Assembly (NCBI GenBank): GCA_937916185.1
Contig: CALGGD010000406.1
Location: forward strand, 1-5,393
Direction of reading: 5' to 3'
Length of the DNA: 5,393 nt
From: an uncultured Oxalobacter sp.
Lineage (GTDB): Bacteria > Pseudomonadota > Gammaproteobacteria > Burkholderiales > Burkholderiaceae_D
The stretch's first letter is position 1, and each line of letters begins with the position of its first letter. Position numbers and translations under genes: made by a program. Of this stretch, positions 1-5,346 are shown piece by piece. A model generated the notes under the pieces. The model worked only from the letters and a program-made list of their open reading frames with translations, did not search any database and was not told the DNA's origin.

Positions 1-447
1 TCTGATTGATTCACCCAGTTCCCTGAGCACTTTCAGGGTCACCTTCAGTTCTTCAGGATCAATGTCTTTGAAAAGTGCCGCACGGAAAGGACGCATGGCT
101 GCAAGCTGCACCTCAATGCGTGCACGCCCGTTTTCTGTCAAGGACAGTAGCTTTGCCCGACGGTCGCTTTCGTCTTCCTTACGGGTCATGATGCCCGCTG
201 CAATGAGCTGGTCAATCACCCGTACGACAGAAGAGGGGTCAAGCCCTAGGGCATTTGCAATTTCACCGGGGCGTACGCCATCTCCCATCTGGTAAATCAG
301 GGCAGCTGGCCAGGCTGTTGCTTGGGAAAAACCGTATTGGGTTGCGACTCGGTCACCAGCAGTTTTGTAAGCTCGCGCAACCCGTGTCAGCTCATGGCAG
401 AGACGCATCAACAGGTTATCGTACTCGGAAGGTTCGTTTTTATTCAT
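1..447 (-). CDS. MarR-family transcriptional repressor, 3' end cut off by the window edge
   Basis: The minus strand reads open from an ATG at 447 to base 1 with no stop, giving 149 residues of a winged-helix MarR-type DNA-binding protein. The helix-turn-helix lies at about residues 58-85, with recognition-helix residues LDPSSVVRVIDQL (69-81). The wing at about 88-107 carries the family pattern D-x-x-D-R-R-A-K-L-L-x-L-T-x-x-G. N- and C-terminal helices would form the dimer interface. Aligned without gaps to the other MarR protein here (3077-2622), 62 of 129 residues match, so they are paralogues. By that alignment only about 5-10 residues are missing. An in-frame ATG at 465 would add six residues; neither start has a Shine-Dalgarno sequence, so the start is uncertain. 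The gene follows the FUSC exporter gene, 73 nt after its stop codon, on the same strand and has its own promoter. It may control the exporter, itself, or a gene beyond the left edge. The ligand is unknown; MarR proteins next to FUSC pumps commonly respond to phenolic or other weak acids. Confidence 0.9.
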   Translation of the reverse strand, partial: MNKNEPSEYDNLLMRLCHELTRVARAYKTAGDRVATQYGFSQATAWPAALIYQMGDGVRPGEIANALGLDPSSVVRVIDQLIAAGIMTRKEDESDRRAKLLSLTENGRARIEVQLAAMRPFRAALFKDIDPEELKVTLKVLRELGESIR

Positions 448-468
448 AATATAAACATTTGACATACA

Positions 469-505
469 AACTATTGCGAGGAACATTATTAACATCTCAA
501 TAGTT
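469..505. repeat. inverted repeat centred on the -10 box of the left MarR promoter
   Basis: The arms AACTATTGCG (469-478) and CTCAATAGTT (496-505) are complementary at 9 of 10 positions, with a 17-nt gap. The centre (487) falls inside the -10 box (485-490). It could be a second repressor site, or fold in RNA reading through from the exporter gene. No T-run follows, so it is not a standard terminator. Confidence 0.4.
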
Positions 506-513
506 GTTGTCAA
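485..513 (-). promoter_or_regulatory. sigma70-type promoter of the left MarR gene
   Basis: On the minus strand a perfect -35 box TTGACA (513-508) is followed by a 17-nt spacer and a -10 box AATAAT (490-485), five of six matching TATAAT. Transcription should begin near 478, leaving a leader of about 13 or 31 nt depending on which ATG is used. The gap after the exporter gene shows no terminator, so read-through from the upstream MarR-FUSC transcript is also possible. Confidence 0.7.
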
Positions 514-516
514 CAA
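504..516. promoter_or_regulatory. 13-bp palindrome over the -35 box, probable MarR operator
   Basis: TTGTTG-T-CAACAA is a perfect 6-bp inverted repeat around one central base. It contains the whole TTGACA box of the left MarR promoter. MarR repressors often bind short palindromes of the TTG...CAA type overlapping -35 or -10 boxes of their own promoters. The other MarR promoter in this window has a matching element at 3128-3140. Which protein binds is inferred, not shown. Confidence 0.55.
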
Positions 517-520
517 TAAT

Positions 521-2635
521 TTATGTCCCCTGTGCCTTTGCATTTGAAACCGTTGTGTCTGGTACATAGGGGGCAGCAGTCGGGAACAGGTCACAGCGCA
601 GTCCTGTCAATGCGCATACCATGATATTCTGCTGGTTGTTTGCGGGCAGGGAGGCTGCCTCATTCAGGGCTTTATCGATAGCTTCCAGGTAGGATTGAAA
701 TTCCGCTTTTGGGACATCTTTCCCATTGCCATAATAGGTTGAGAGCTTTGAAACAAGGTTCCTGAATGGAGAGTTTCCTGACAGACCAAGGTGCGATTCC
801 GCCCTTAGAAGCCTGGTCAAATTCATACTGACCCGCAAATCCAACAGGATATTGACCGCCGACTGCAATGTTCCTGAGCGGGTGGCTTCATGGTCTTTCT
901 GCGCAACCGCAAGGCGGGGTGCGATCAAAGAAACCCCGTCAACCATTTTGACTGCAACATTGATTGGCGAAGGGATCGTGGTTGCTGTCGCAAGGCTGGA
1001 GATGTCCTCCCAGATACCTTTGACCACACCACGGATGAACGATTGGATGGAAACCGCGCGGCAGATGCCCATGAAAATGATGGAGAACAGGATTCCGATA
1101 CATTGGGAAATCTGCACATTGATGAAAGCCGTCATATTGGCGGAACCGTTGTCGAACATCGTCAGTGTCGCCATGGTCGTGAAGAAGAATGGAATAGACG
1201 TGAGGCTTTTGAAAGGGGACTGAAGATAAGTGCCGAAATAGATGGCCATGGGGAAAAAGAGCATCATCGCCATTTCAAAGCTGTGGGCGGAAGGCAGGAG
1301 CCACAGCAGGTAAAGTCCTGCGGGTACCGCTGATGCCGCCGTCATCCAGAACTGCCATTTCAACATCGGGACAGGCGTATCGACTGCAGAGAAGAACAGG
1401 CAGTACATGCCGCCCATCATCGGAGCCGCCCAGAAAGCGTTCCAGCCAGAGACAATCCACATAAGGGTGGTCAGTGTCACGCAGGAAAATGCGGCGAATG
1501 CAGATGCCCAGGCTTTTCTCTTGTCAACCATCAGGGAAAGTGTCGAAACCTTGCGCTCCTTTGCCTCAATGGTCGGTTCTTTGCCGGCAATGCCTTCATT
1601 GACACGGCGCCTCAGCCCAAAACAGTCTTCAGCAATATCGACCAGATAATAAAGTTCGCTGGTGAAATTCGCTGCCAGCATGTTGTTCCAATTGGAGGAA
1701 GCGGTGATTATCGGGATGACATCATCAATCTTCCGCCTGATACGGATGGCCTCTGCATAGGGGTTTTCCCCACCTTTCAAAGTCCAATCTGAAATGTCAT
1801 CCAGCAGATAACGCAGTTCTTCCGGGATGCCGGCATCGGTTTTCCGGAGATAGCGGATACGGTCATCAATGGCAGAGAGGACAGGAACCAATGCAGAAAG
1901 ATGGTCTTGAAGTGATCCCAGGATGTTATGCACCCAACGCAGATTTTCCGCCTCAAACGGGATATGGGTTGTCAGGACACGCAGCTCGGTGATGGTTGAC
2001 GAGAGCTTGTTCAGGTTGGGGCGCTGGTCTGTAAAGTCACGCCTATAGTCAATGATATTCCGGATATTCTGTGCTGTATCCTTTAAAGCCTGGTCAAGCC
2101 GCTGAATGACAACGCTGCCTGCCCGTGATGGGAAAATCAACGCATGGGCAAGGGCACCGCATGTCACACCAAGCCCGATTTCCTGGACACGGTTGATGGC
2201 CATGTCGAAAAAAATCGGCAGGGTGATTTGGGACGAGTCGCTCATGGCTGGCATCGCGACAATGCCCACCGTGTAACCACCCAACAGAAAGGCATAGGTC
2301 CTGGGAGAGCGGTCATGCAAAGCGACAAAAATCCAGAATCCGTACCAGATACCAAGTGCGATGGCGGCAAGTATTGAATAATTGAAAAAGAGGGGAAGCA
2401 TCAGCACGATGCCAAACGCACCGATGGTTGAGCCGATGATACGGTAAAGCGCCTTGGCTTTTGTTGAGCCGGCGAATGTCTGGACTGTTACATAGGCTGA
2501 CAGCAATGCCCAGAAAGGGCGGGGCAGACCAATCCGTTGGGCAAGATAGAATCCGACCATTGCCCCAATGAAGGATTTGAGGGAAAAAAGCCATTCTTCC
2601 TTTGTTGGGATGTTGAAAAAGTTAAACTTCAGCAT
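521..2635 (-). CDS. FUSC/AaeB-family inner-membrane efflux protein
   Basis: This 704-residue protein has the two-module layout of the fusaric acid resistance/aromatic acid exporter family, whose members include E. coli AaeB (about 655 residues) and MdtO. A first hydrophobic cluster (about 20-168) holds roughly six membrane segments, including the family-like stretch LPRPFWALLSAYVTVQTFAG (37-56) and the following K-x-x-Y-R-x-x-G-S (61-69). A hydrophilic, helical region follows (about 170-370), then a second hydrophobic cluster (about 375-526) with the related GWNAFWAAPMMGG (397-409), then a soluble tail (about 530-704). It probably exports weak aromatic acids or similar toxic compounds across the inner membrane; the substrate cannot be read from sequence. 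The ATG at 2635 lies inside the end of the upstream MarR gene (14-nt overlap), which suggests translational coupling. An AGGGA sits 8 nt before it, and the N-terminus fits the family. The stop is TAA at 523-521. No HlyD-type adaptor or small AaeX-like (DUF1656) gene is in the window, although AaeB works with AaeA. Assignment to the family is secure; the specific function is not. Confidence 0.92.
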   Translation of the reverse strand: MLKFNFFNIPTKEEWLFSLKSFIGAMVGFYLAQRIGLPRPFWALLSAYVTVQTFAGSTKAKALYRIIGSTIGAFGIVLMLPLFFNYSILAAIALGIWYGFWIFVALHDRSPRTYAFLLGGYTVGIVAMPAMSDSSQITLPIFFDMAINRVQEIGLGVTCGALAHALIFPSRAGSVVIQRLDQALKDTAQNIRNIIDYRRDFTDQRPNLNKLSSTITELRVLTTHIPFEAENLRWVHNILGSLQDHLSALVPVLSAIDDRIRYLRKTDAGIPEELRYLLDDISDWTLKGGENPYAEAIRIRRKIDDVIPIITASSNWNNMLAANFTSELYYLVDIAEDCFGLRRRVNEGIAGKEPTIEAKERKVSTLSLMVDKRKAWASAFAAFSCVTLTTLMWIVSGWNAFWAAPMMGGMYCLFFSAVDTPVPMLKWQFWMTAASAVPAGLYLLWLLPSAHSFEMAMMLFFPMAIYFGTYLQSPFKSLTSIPFFFTTMATLTMFDNGSANMTAFINVQISQCIGILFSIIFMGICRAVSIQSFIRGVVKGIWEDISSLATATTIPSPINVAVKMVDGVSLIAPRLAVAQKDHEATRSGTLQSAVNILLDLRVSMNLTRLLRAESHLGLSGNSPFRNLVSKLSTYYGNGKDVPKAEFQSYLEAIDKALNEAASLPANNQQNIMVCALTGLRCDLFPTAAPYVPDTTVSNAKAQGT

Positions 2636-3077
2636 CCTTGTATTCCCTGATGGAATGGTTCAATATCTGGAAAACCTCAGAACAGATGGCAAACTGCTCT
2701 TCAGTCATATCTTTCAGGAGTGTATTCCTGAGGCGTGCCAGTTCCGCTTCGAGGGGCGGGACAATCTGACGGCCACGTTCTGTCAGGAAAAGCAGTTTTG
2801 CACGCCTGTCGGTCGAATCGTCACGGCGTTCGACATAACCTGAGGCAACCAGGCTGTCAATCAGCCTGACGACAGAAGAAGGTTCCAGTCCGACTTCTTC
2901 AGCGACGACAGAAGGCCTGACCCCATCACCCTTACGGCTGATGGCAAGCACAGGCCAAGCAATCGCCTGGGTCAGACCATATTTTGCAGCCAGTCTGTCG
3001 CAAAGCGATTTATAGGAGCGTGACACACGGGTGAACGTGGTCATCAGTTCCATCAAAGACTGTTCTTTGGCAAGCAT
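2622..3077 (-). CDS. MarR-family transcriptional repressor heading the exporter operon
   Basis: This 151-residue protein is of normal length for a MarR regulator. The helix-turn-helix is at about 53-80, with recognition-helix residues LEPSSVVRLIDSL (64-76). The wing at about 82-102 carries D90-R91-R92-A-K-L-L-x-L-T-x-x-G. Flanking N- and C-terminal helices would pair two subunits. Its stop codon overlaps the FUSC exporter start, so the two are almost certainly co-transcribed, with the repressor first. It probably represses its own operon by binding the palindromes at 3084-3140 and lets go when it meets the compound the pump exports; that last step is inference from similar MarR-exporter pairs. 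The ATG at 3077 has no Shine-Dalgarno before it. Met9 and Met12 are possible later starts, but they would cut into the N-terminal helix that aligns with the paralogue. The paralogue at 447-1 matches it at about 48% of positions. Confidence 0.93.
   Translation of the reverse strand: MLAKEQSLMELMTTFTRVSRSYKSLCDRLAAKYGLTQAIAWPVLAISRKGDGVRPSVVAEEVGLEPSSVVRLIDSLVASGYVERRDDSTDRRAKLLFLTERGRQIVPPLEAELARLRNTLLKDMTEEQFAICSEVFQILNHSIREYKDAEV
2644..2648 (-). promoter_or_regulatory. ribosome binding site of the FUSC gene, inside the MarR coding region
   Basis: AGGGA on the minus strand lies 8 nt before the exporter ATG (2635), within the last codons of the preceding MarR gene. It supports the overlapping start over any later one; the next in-frame Met is at residue 26, inside the first membrane segment. 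Confidence 0.55.
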
Positions 3078-3083
3078 AGAATG

Positions 3084-3125
3084 TTTGTATGAGAATAATG
3101 TGGATGGATATTATTCGCATGCAAA
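3084..3125. promoter_or_regulatory. 18-bp-arm inverted repeat, probable MarR operator
   Basis: The left arm (3084-3101) begins TTTGTATGAGAATAAT. The complement of the right arm (3108-3125) begins TTTGCATGCGAATAAT. The arms agree at 15 of 18 positions around a 6-nt centre. The element starts 6 nt before the MarR gene at 3077 and covers that gene's -10 box, part of the spacer and the likely transcription start. A repeat this long is unlikely by chance and fits a site for one or two MarR dimers. Confidence 0.7.
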
Positions 3126-3137
3126 CTAAATTGTCAA
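3110..3137 (-). promoter_or_regulatory. sigma70-type promoter of the MarR-FUSC operon
   Basis: On the minus strand TTGACA (3137-3132), a 16-nt spacer and AATAAT (3115-3110) form a strong-looking promoter. Transcription should start near 3103, giving a leader of about 25 nt with no Shine-Dalgarno sequence. The design repeats that of the left MarR gene: same -35, same -10, palindrome over the -35, inverted repeat at the -10. Confidence 0.7.
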
Positions 3138-3140
3138 TTT
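3128..3140. promoter_or_regulatory. 13-bp palindrome over the -35 box, probable MarR operator
   Basis: AAATTG-T-CAATTT is a perfect 6-bp inverted repeat around one base and contains the TTGACA box of the MarR-FUSC promoter. It shares the TTGaCAA core and the position with the element at 504-516. Part of that similarity follows from the -35 consensus itself, which is half-palindromic. Confidence 0.5.
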
Positions 3141-3183
3141 AATCCATACTGATAAAGCTGTTTAGTTGGTGGTTTTGACTCAG

Positions 3184-3211
3184 TTGACAGAAGAAAACAA
3201 CACGTTATGCT
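3184..3211 (+). promoter_or_regulatory. probable promoter of the secreted-protein operon
   Basis: TTGACA (3184-3189), a 16-nt spacer and TATGCT (3206-3211, four of six to consensus) precede the first secreted-protein gene. The start of transcription would be near 3218, leaving a leader of about 40 nt. It lies 44 bp to the right of the MarR palindromes, so direct MarR control is possible but not indicated. Confidence 0.5.
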
Positions 3212-3244
3212 TGTCATTTATTTCCTTCGGAATTTTCTGGATTC

Positions 3245-3249
3245 AGGAG
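3245..3249 (+). promoter_or_regulatory. ribosome binding site that sets the start at 3259
   Basis: AGGAG lies 9 nt before ATG 3259, in a longer purine run (3245-3253). It decides against a longer reading from the TTG at 3166. That reading would place a 31-residue extension in front of a normal signal peptide and overlap the probable promoter. Confidence 0.7.
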
Positions 3250-3258
3250 AGGGTAGTC

Positions 3259-3918
3259 ATGAAGTGTTTTTCCAAATTATCAAGTGCTGTTGCCATAGCA
3301 GGCATGCTGTGTTTTATAGGCACTGCATCAGCCCAGGATGGAACAGTGCCATTTGAAAAGCTCCAGTCTGGCTGGCATCAGAAAGCCATTCCCGTCGATG
3401 ACGGGCAGGCAAAGCCGGGCATTGACAGGCTGGCAACGGCATTCTGTGAAGCATGGCAGACAGGCATCTGTCATTCAGTCGCCCGTTATCTCAGGAATCC
3501 CAAGCATTACAGCAGCACTTACAGCCGCAATTATGAAATCGGTTACTCGATCAACATCGACCAATCGAATGGCTCTATGAATGCAACAGACGAAAATGAC
3601 CTGAGTCCTTATTTTTACGCTACGTTATGGCGACGGTCGAATGGGCACACACTGTTAGGTATCAATACTGGTAAGCCAGTTGATCCGAATGTCGATGTTG
3701 TACTCTTTTATGATTATGACCCAGACACAAGGCTGCTTGTTCCTGAAAAAACAACCAGTGACTATGTAACCCTGAATAAGCATCACGATATCAGGGTCAA
3801 TCTGCCAATGGAGGGCAAGGATGTCCACCTGATTGATTGCAGTGGTGAAGAGGGTATTGAATATACATTCAGATTCAACGGAATGGGGTTTGATGAGCCG
3901 GCATCTTCTGTTTTCTAA
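3259..3918 (+). CDS. secreted or periplasmic protein of unrecognised family, copy 1
   Basis: This 219-residue protein starts with a Sec-type signal peptide: basic start, hydrophobic core about 8-20, likely cleavage after GTASA at 25. The cysteine at 18 does not form a lipobox, so a soluble exported form is expected. The mature part has a WHQK...PVDDGQAKP segment (39-53), a Cys pair in FCEAWQTGIC (C63 and C71) that may form a disulfide, an RNPK motif (79-82), DQSNG (101-105), then the most conserved block from ATLWRR (121) through NGHTLLGI and TGKPVD to VVLFYDYDP (147-155), and IEYTF...FNGM...FDEP near the end. I recognise no enzyme signature and do not assign a function. The next gene encodes a close paralogue, and the third gene of the run encodes a Sel1-repeat protein. 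A third cysteine (C194) is not shared with the paralogue. Confidence 0.85.
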   Translation: MKCFSKLSSAVAIAGMLCFIGTASAQDGTVPFEKLQSGWHQKAIPVDDGQAKPGIDRLATAFCEAWQTGICHSVARYLRNPKHYSSTYSRNYEIGYSINIDQSNGSMNATDENDLSPYFYATLWRRSNGHTLLGINTGKPVDPNVDVVLFYDYDPDTRLLVPEKTTSDYVTLNKHHDIRVNLPMEGKDVHLIDCSGEEGIEYTFRFNGMGFDEPASSVF

Positions 3919-3923
3919 AGGAG
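3919..3923 (+). promoter_or_regulatory. ribosome binding site of secreted-protein copy 2
   Basis: AGGAG directly follows the stop codon of copy 1 and is 6 nt before the ATG at 3930. The out-of-frame ATG at 3925 is too close to be used. The 11-nt gap between the genes argues for one transcript. Confidence 0.65.
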
Positions 3924-3929
3924 AGATGA

Positions 3930-4601
3930 ATGAAAAGCCTTTTCAAATGGGTTGGAACAACCGGAATGACAGGATTACTGGTATTCAGCACGGCAGTGTC
4001 TGCTGAAAACAATTATGGGCAACGGTTGGAATATCTTCAGACGGCGTGGCAGAAGAAAATCGTTCCAGTCAAAAATGGACAGGCAAAGCCAAGCATTGTG
4101 ACTGCTGTAACTGCATTCTGTGAAGCATGGCGGACAGATGTCTGCGATGATGTCCTGCTGTACATCCGGAACCCGAAGCGCTTCAAGAACCTGTACAACC
4201 AGGATAATGATGCCGCATATGATGTGACGATTGACCAATCAAATGGTTTTGTCATGGCAAACGATGAGGGAGGGGACAGTCCTTATCTGTTCGCTACATT
4301 ATGGCGAAGAACCAATGGACATACCCTTTTAGGCATCCATACCGGCAAGCCGGTTGACCCGGTTATTGATGTGGTGCTGTTTTATGATTATGACCCGAAG
4401 ACAGGACAGCTTGTTCCTGAAAAGCGCATCAGCGACTATCTGACCAGCAAGAAATATGGTCAGGTTGAAATGACATGGGTTGAATTGCCGAGGAAAGGCA
4501 AGGATGTCCGCGTTTCGGCATATGGTGGAGAACCGGCAATCGAATATACCTTTAAATTCAACGGGATGGATTTCGATGAACCGACCATCGAAATGCAATG
4601 A
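3930..4601 (+). CDS. secreted or periplasmic protein of unrecognised family, copy 2
   Basis: This 223-residue paralogue of the preceding product has a signal peptide with hydrophobic core about 8-20 and likely cleavage after AVSA at 25. By hand alignment 82 of 137 residues match copy 1 from residue 36 to the SDY-T motif, and about half match after that. Shared features are FCEAW-T-x-C (C64 and C72), RNPK (80-83), IDQSNG, the block ATLWRRTNGHTLLGIHTGKP, DVVLFYDYDP, LVPEK, GKDV, IEYTF-F-NGM-FDEP. It carries about three extra residues near 175-180 and lacks the third Cys of copy 1. The conserved Cys pair and hydrophobic blocks suggest a compact periplasmic domain. The family and function are not recognised. 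The 3' end of the gene holds a 9-bp hairpin. Confidence 0.85.
   Translation: MKSLFKWVGTTGMTGLLVFSTAVSAENNYGQRLEYLQTAWQKKIVPVKNGQAKPSIVTAVTAFCEAWRTDVCDDVLLYIRNPKRFKNLYNQDNDAAYDVTIDQSNGFVMANDEGGDSPYLFATLWRRTNGHTLLGIHTGKPVDPVIDVVLFYDYDPKTGQLVPEKRISDYLTSKKYGQVEMTWVELPRKGKDVRVSAYGGEPAIEYTFKFNGMDFDEPTIEMQ
4570..4594 (+). other. 9-bp perfect hairpin at the end of copy 2
   Basis: ATTTCGATG (4570-4578) and CATCGAAAT (4586-4594) are exact complements around a 7-nt loop, ending 4 nt before the stop codon of copy 2. No T-run follows, so it is not a typical terminator. It could mark RNA processing or partial attenuation before the Sel1 gene, or be a by-product of the codons for FDEP and the following residues. 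Confidence 0.4.
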
Positions 4602-4627
4602 AGATAGCAGTTGATTGTCATCGATCC

Positions 4628-4633
4628 AAGGTG
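4628..4633 (+). promoter_or_regulatory. ribosome binding site of the Sel1-repeat gene
   Basis: AAGGTG (4628-4633) ends 4 nt before the ATG at 4638 (AAGG itself is 6 nt away) and supports that start. The 36-nt gap after copy 2 shows no separate promoter. Confidence 0.6.
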
Positions 4634-4637
4634 AAAC

Positions 4638-5255
4638 ATGAAGAAATTCCTTATTGCCTGCTTGATTGGCTTGTCTGTGACAGTTTCAAACGTTGCCGTT
4701 GCTGGTGATTCTGTTGACCTCATCATCAATGCCGCAAAATCCGGTGATGCTGAGTCTCAGTATTTTTTGGCAAAGTTATATGAAACCGGTGCTGGTGACT
4801 TGGAAAAAGACAGTACCAAGGCATTGTATTGGCTGAAAAAGGCAGGAGAGGCTGGCAATCTGGATGCCTTGTGCGACATAGCAAAACATTATCTGGAAGG
4901 TACAGACGGTTATCCCAAAGATTTTGAAAAAGCCTTTTCATTGCTTCAAGAAAATGCCAGGAAGAAACATCCTGCCTCCATGCGTGAAATTGGCAGGCTC
5001 TATGATCAGGGATTTGCGGGATTCGTTATGCAGGATGAGCGTCAGGCCTTTGATTGGTTTCTGCGGGCAGCAGACGTTGATGACAGCTTGGCTGCAGTTT
5101 ACCTTGGCTACTACTATGAAATGGGTAAAGGCGGACTCAAGCAAGACTATGCCAAGGCTATGACTTGGTATCAGAAAGGTGTCAGTCAGCTTCAGCCCAG
5201 CGCAATGAACAACATTGGGGTGATGTACTATCAAGGCAAAACCATCAAGTGCTAA
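4638..5255 (+). CDS. exported Sel1-repeat protein
   Basis: This 205-residue protein has a signal peptide (core about 4-20, likely cleavage after VAVA at 22) followed by about four and a half Sel1-type tetratricopeptide-like repeats. Repeats cover about 38-73, 75-111, 113-149 and 150-187; a partial one covers 188-205. Each has the A-x-x-x-L-A/G-x-x-Y-x-x-G...A-x-x-W pattern with a glycine-rich turn (GAGD, GTDGY, GFAGF, GKGG), and the fourth ([25 protein letters not shown]) is closest to consensus. Such helical repeats bind other proteins; bacterial members serve as adaptors, regulators of surface processes, or immunity proteins. The fifth repeat stops after its first helix (YYQGKTIKC). Reading the next bases in the other two frames does not restore a Sel1 pattern, so there is no simple frameshift. 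It is probably co-transcribed with the two secreted paralogues upstream, so a binding partner among them is a reasonable but unproved idea. Confidence 0.88.
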   Translation: MKKFLIACLIGLSVTVSNVAVAGDSVDLIINAAKSGDAESQYFLAKLYETGAGDLEKDSTKALYWLKKAGEAGNLDALCDIAKHYLEGTDGYPKDFEKAFSLLQENARKKHPASMREIGRLYDQGFAGFVMQDERQAFDWFLRAADVDDSLAAVYLGYYYEMGKGGLKQDYAKAMTWYQKGVSQLQPSAMNNIGVMYYQGKTIKC

Positions 5256-5346
5256 GGGAACATACCTTAAGAGCATTTCCATCAGCAACACGATGGGACC
5301 TGGTATTAAGGTAAATCCTCAGAAAGTAACAGAATAAATTTTCTGA

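Larger units (their letters stand above)
3259..4601 (+). repeat. tandem gene duplication, unit about 671 bp
   Basis: The two genes start 671 bp apart, lie head to tail with an 11-nt gap, and encode proteins alignable over nearly their full length. The DNA has diverged widely; only short identical runs remain, for instance around the YDYDP codons (near 3705-3722 and 4380-4397) and GGCAAGGATGTCC (near 3814 and 4497). The duplication is therefore old, and both copies have been kept as intact reading frames with signal peptides. Confidence 0.8.

Noticed and set aside
62..295. Plus-strand open frame at the left end
   Set aside because: It is antisense to the MarR winged-helix region, which is clearly coding on the minus strand.
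890..1333. 147-codon plus-strand open frame, and a similar one at 852-1223
   Set aside because: They lie antisense to the conserved FUSC gene, are rich in Arg/His/Asp typical of shadow frames, and have no family resemblance or convincing ribosome binding site.
2313..2594. Minus-strand open frame with AAGGAAG before its ATG, inside the FUSC gene
   Set aside because: It is on the same strand but out of frame with the exporter, which has the conserved family sequence across this stretch; the good ribosome-binding-like sequence encodes TKEE of the exporter.
3131..3157. Plus-strand promoter starting at TTGTCA inside the 3128-3140 palindrome
   Set aside because: No acceptable -10 box lies at 16-18 nt; the TTGACA at 3184 is a better candidate.
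3166..3258. Longer N-terminus for the first secreted protein from a TTG at 3166
   Set aside because: It would run through the probable promoter and put 31 residues in front of a standard signal peptide; ATG 3259 has an AGGAG site at proper distance.
4638..4664. Lipobox-like LIAC at residues 5-8 of the Sel1 protein
   Set aside because: The cysteine comes too early; there is no room for a hydrophobic core before it, and the core continues well past it to a normal cleavage site near 22.
5263..5313. Perfect 8-bp inverted repeat TACCTTAA / TTAAGGTA after the Sel1 gene
   Set aside because: The arms are A/T-rich and 35 nt apart, no T-run follows, and a pairing of this length in A/T-rich DNA can arise by chance; not a credible terminator.
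5330..5345. CAGAA-taaatt-TTCTG stem just before the right-edge promoter
   Set aside because: It is only 5 bp, A/T-rich and has no T-run; too weak to call a terminator.
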